In this document: piece after piece, positions 24,303-24,350 of the stretch
Layout of the letters: each line of letters starts with the position of its first letter
How positions within the stretch are numbered: position 1 is the first letter of the stretch
Source of the DNA: UBA2922 sp035352555
Lineage (GTDB): Bacteria; Bacillota; Clostridia; Oscillospirales; Oscillospiraceae
Reading direction: 5' to 3'
Assembly (NCBI GenBank): GCA_035352555.1
Contig: DAOPXW010000028.1
Location: forward strand, 1 to 24,350
DNA: 24,350 nt
Notes under the pieces: model-generated
Told to the model about the DNA's origin: nothing
What the model saw: only the letters and a program-made list of their open reading frames with translations
The model's database searches: none
Program-made: the position numbers and the translations under genes

Positions 24303-24350
24303 ATGAAAAAGGTAGTTATTGCTCTCGGCGGTAATGCGCTGCAGGCGAGA
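24303..24350 (+). CDS. arcC: Carbamate kinase, first 16 codons, cut by window edge
   Basis: The visible N-terminus MKKVVIALGGNALQAR matches carbamate kinase, which makes ATP from carbamoyl phosphate in arginine, ureide or purine breakdown. ALGGNA is the amino-acid-kinase glycine loop, and LGGNAL is particularly typical of carbamate kinase as opposed to glutamate or uridylate kinase. The ATG at 24303 follows GGAAGG with good spacing. Only 16 codons are present, so other members of the kinase superfamily are not fully excluded. Confidence 0.82.
   Translation, partial: MKKVVIALGGNALQAR

Overview
The window reads as chromosomal DNA of a GC-rich, anaerobic, Gram-positive clostridium, probably a gut Oscillospiraceae/Ruminococcaceae-type organism. 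The evidence is the hrcA-grpE-dnaK order under a CIRCE operator, a dgt-dnaG-rpoD block, AddAB rather than RecBCD, strong AGGAGG-like ribosome sites, sigma-A-type promoters and a ferredoxin-rich NAD(P)H oxidoreductase. The lineage is an inference from gene content; no rRNA is present.

Layout. (1) 1-2890, minus strand: the class I heat-shock operon hrcA-grpE-dnaK (dnaK runs off the left edge), with a clear promoter whose -10 box overlaps CIRCE. (2) 2891-6273, plus strand: divergent promoter, a 902-residue multi-Fe-S flavoprotein with a winged-helix-like N-terminus, then hypA starting at TTG, closed by a strong terminator. (3) 6297-7003, minus: an unrecognised six-helix membrane protein with its own promoter. 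(4) 7014-11202, minus: dgt, dnaG and rpoD (transcribed in that order) with a terminator after rpoD. (5) 11300-13612, minus: rpmE (zinc-type L31) with a structured leader, then hflX and yigZ, which are 2 nt apart. (6) 13630-20502, minus: addB and addA, overlapping by 8 nt, encoding the double-strand-break repair nuclease-helicase. (7) 20521-21325, minus: a two-gene phage tail-fibre-like remnant preceded by a 13-bp inverted repeat. (8) 21364-24350: an M20 amidohydrolase (minus) divergent from a LacI-family regulator (plus), followed by a 416-bp AT-rich intergenic region with paired repeats and LacI-type palindromes, and the first 16 codons of a carbamate kinase.

Most of the window is ordinary housekeeping. 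The parts that merit attention are the right end (regions 7-8), where a phage remnant and an apparently acquired, LacI-controlled nitrogen-compound catabolic locus sit next to addB; the 902-residue oxidoreductase; and the rpmE leader. In the right-hand intergenic region a two-part element (stem-loop, 8-nt diverged spacer, LacI-type palindrome) occurs twice exactly 146 bp apart. In copy 2, both substitutions in the stem-loop keep pairing possible as G-U wobbles.
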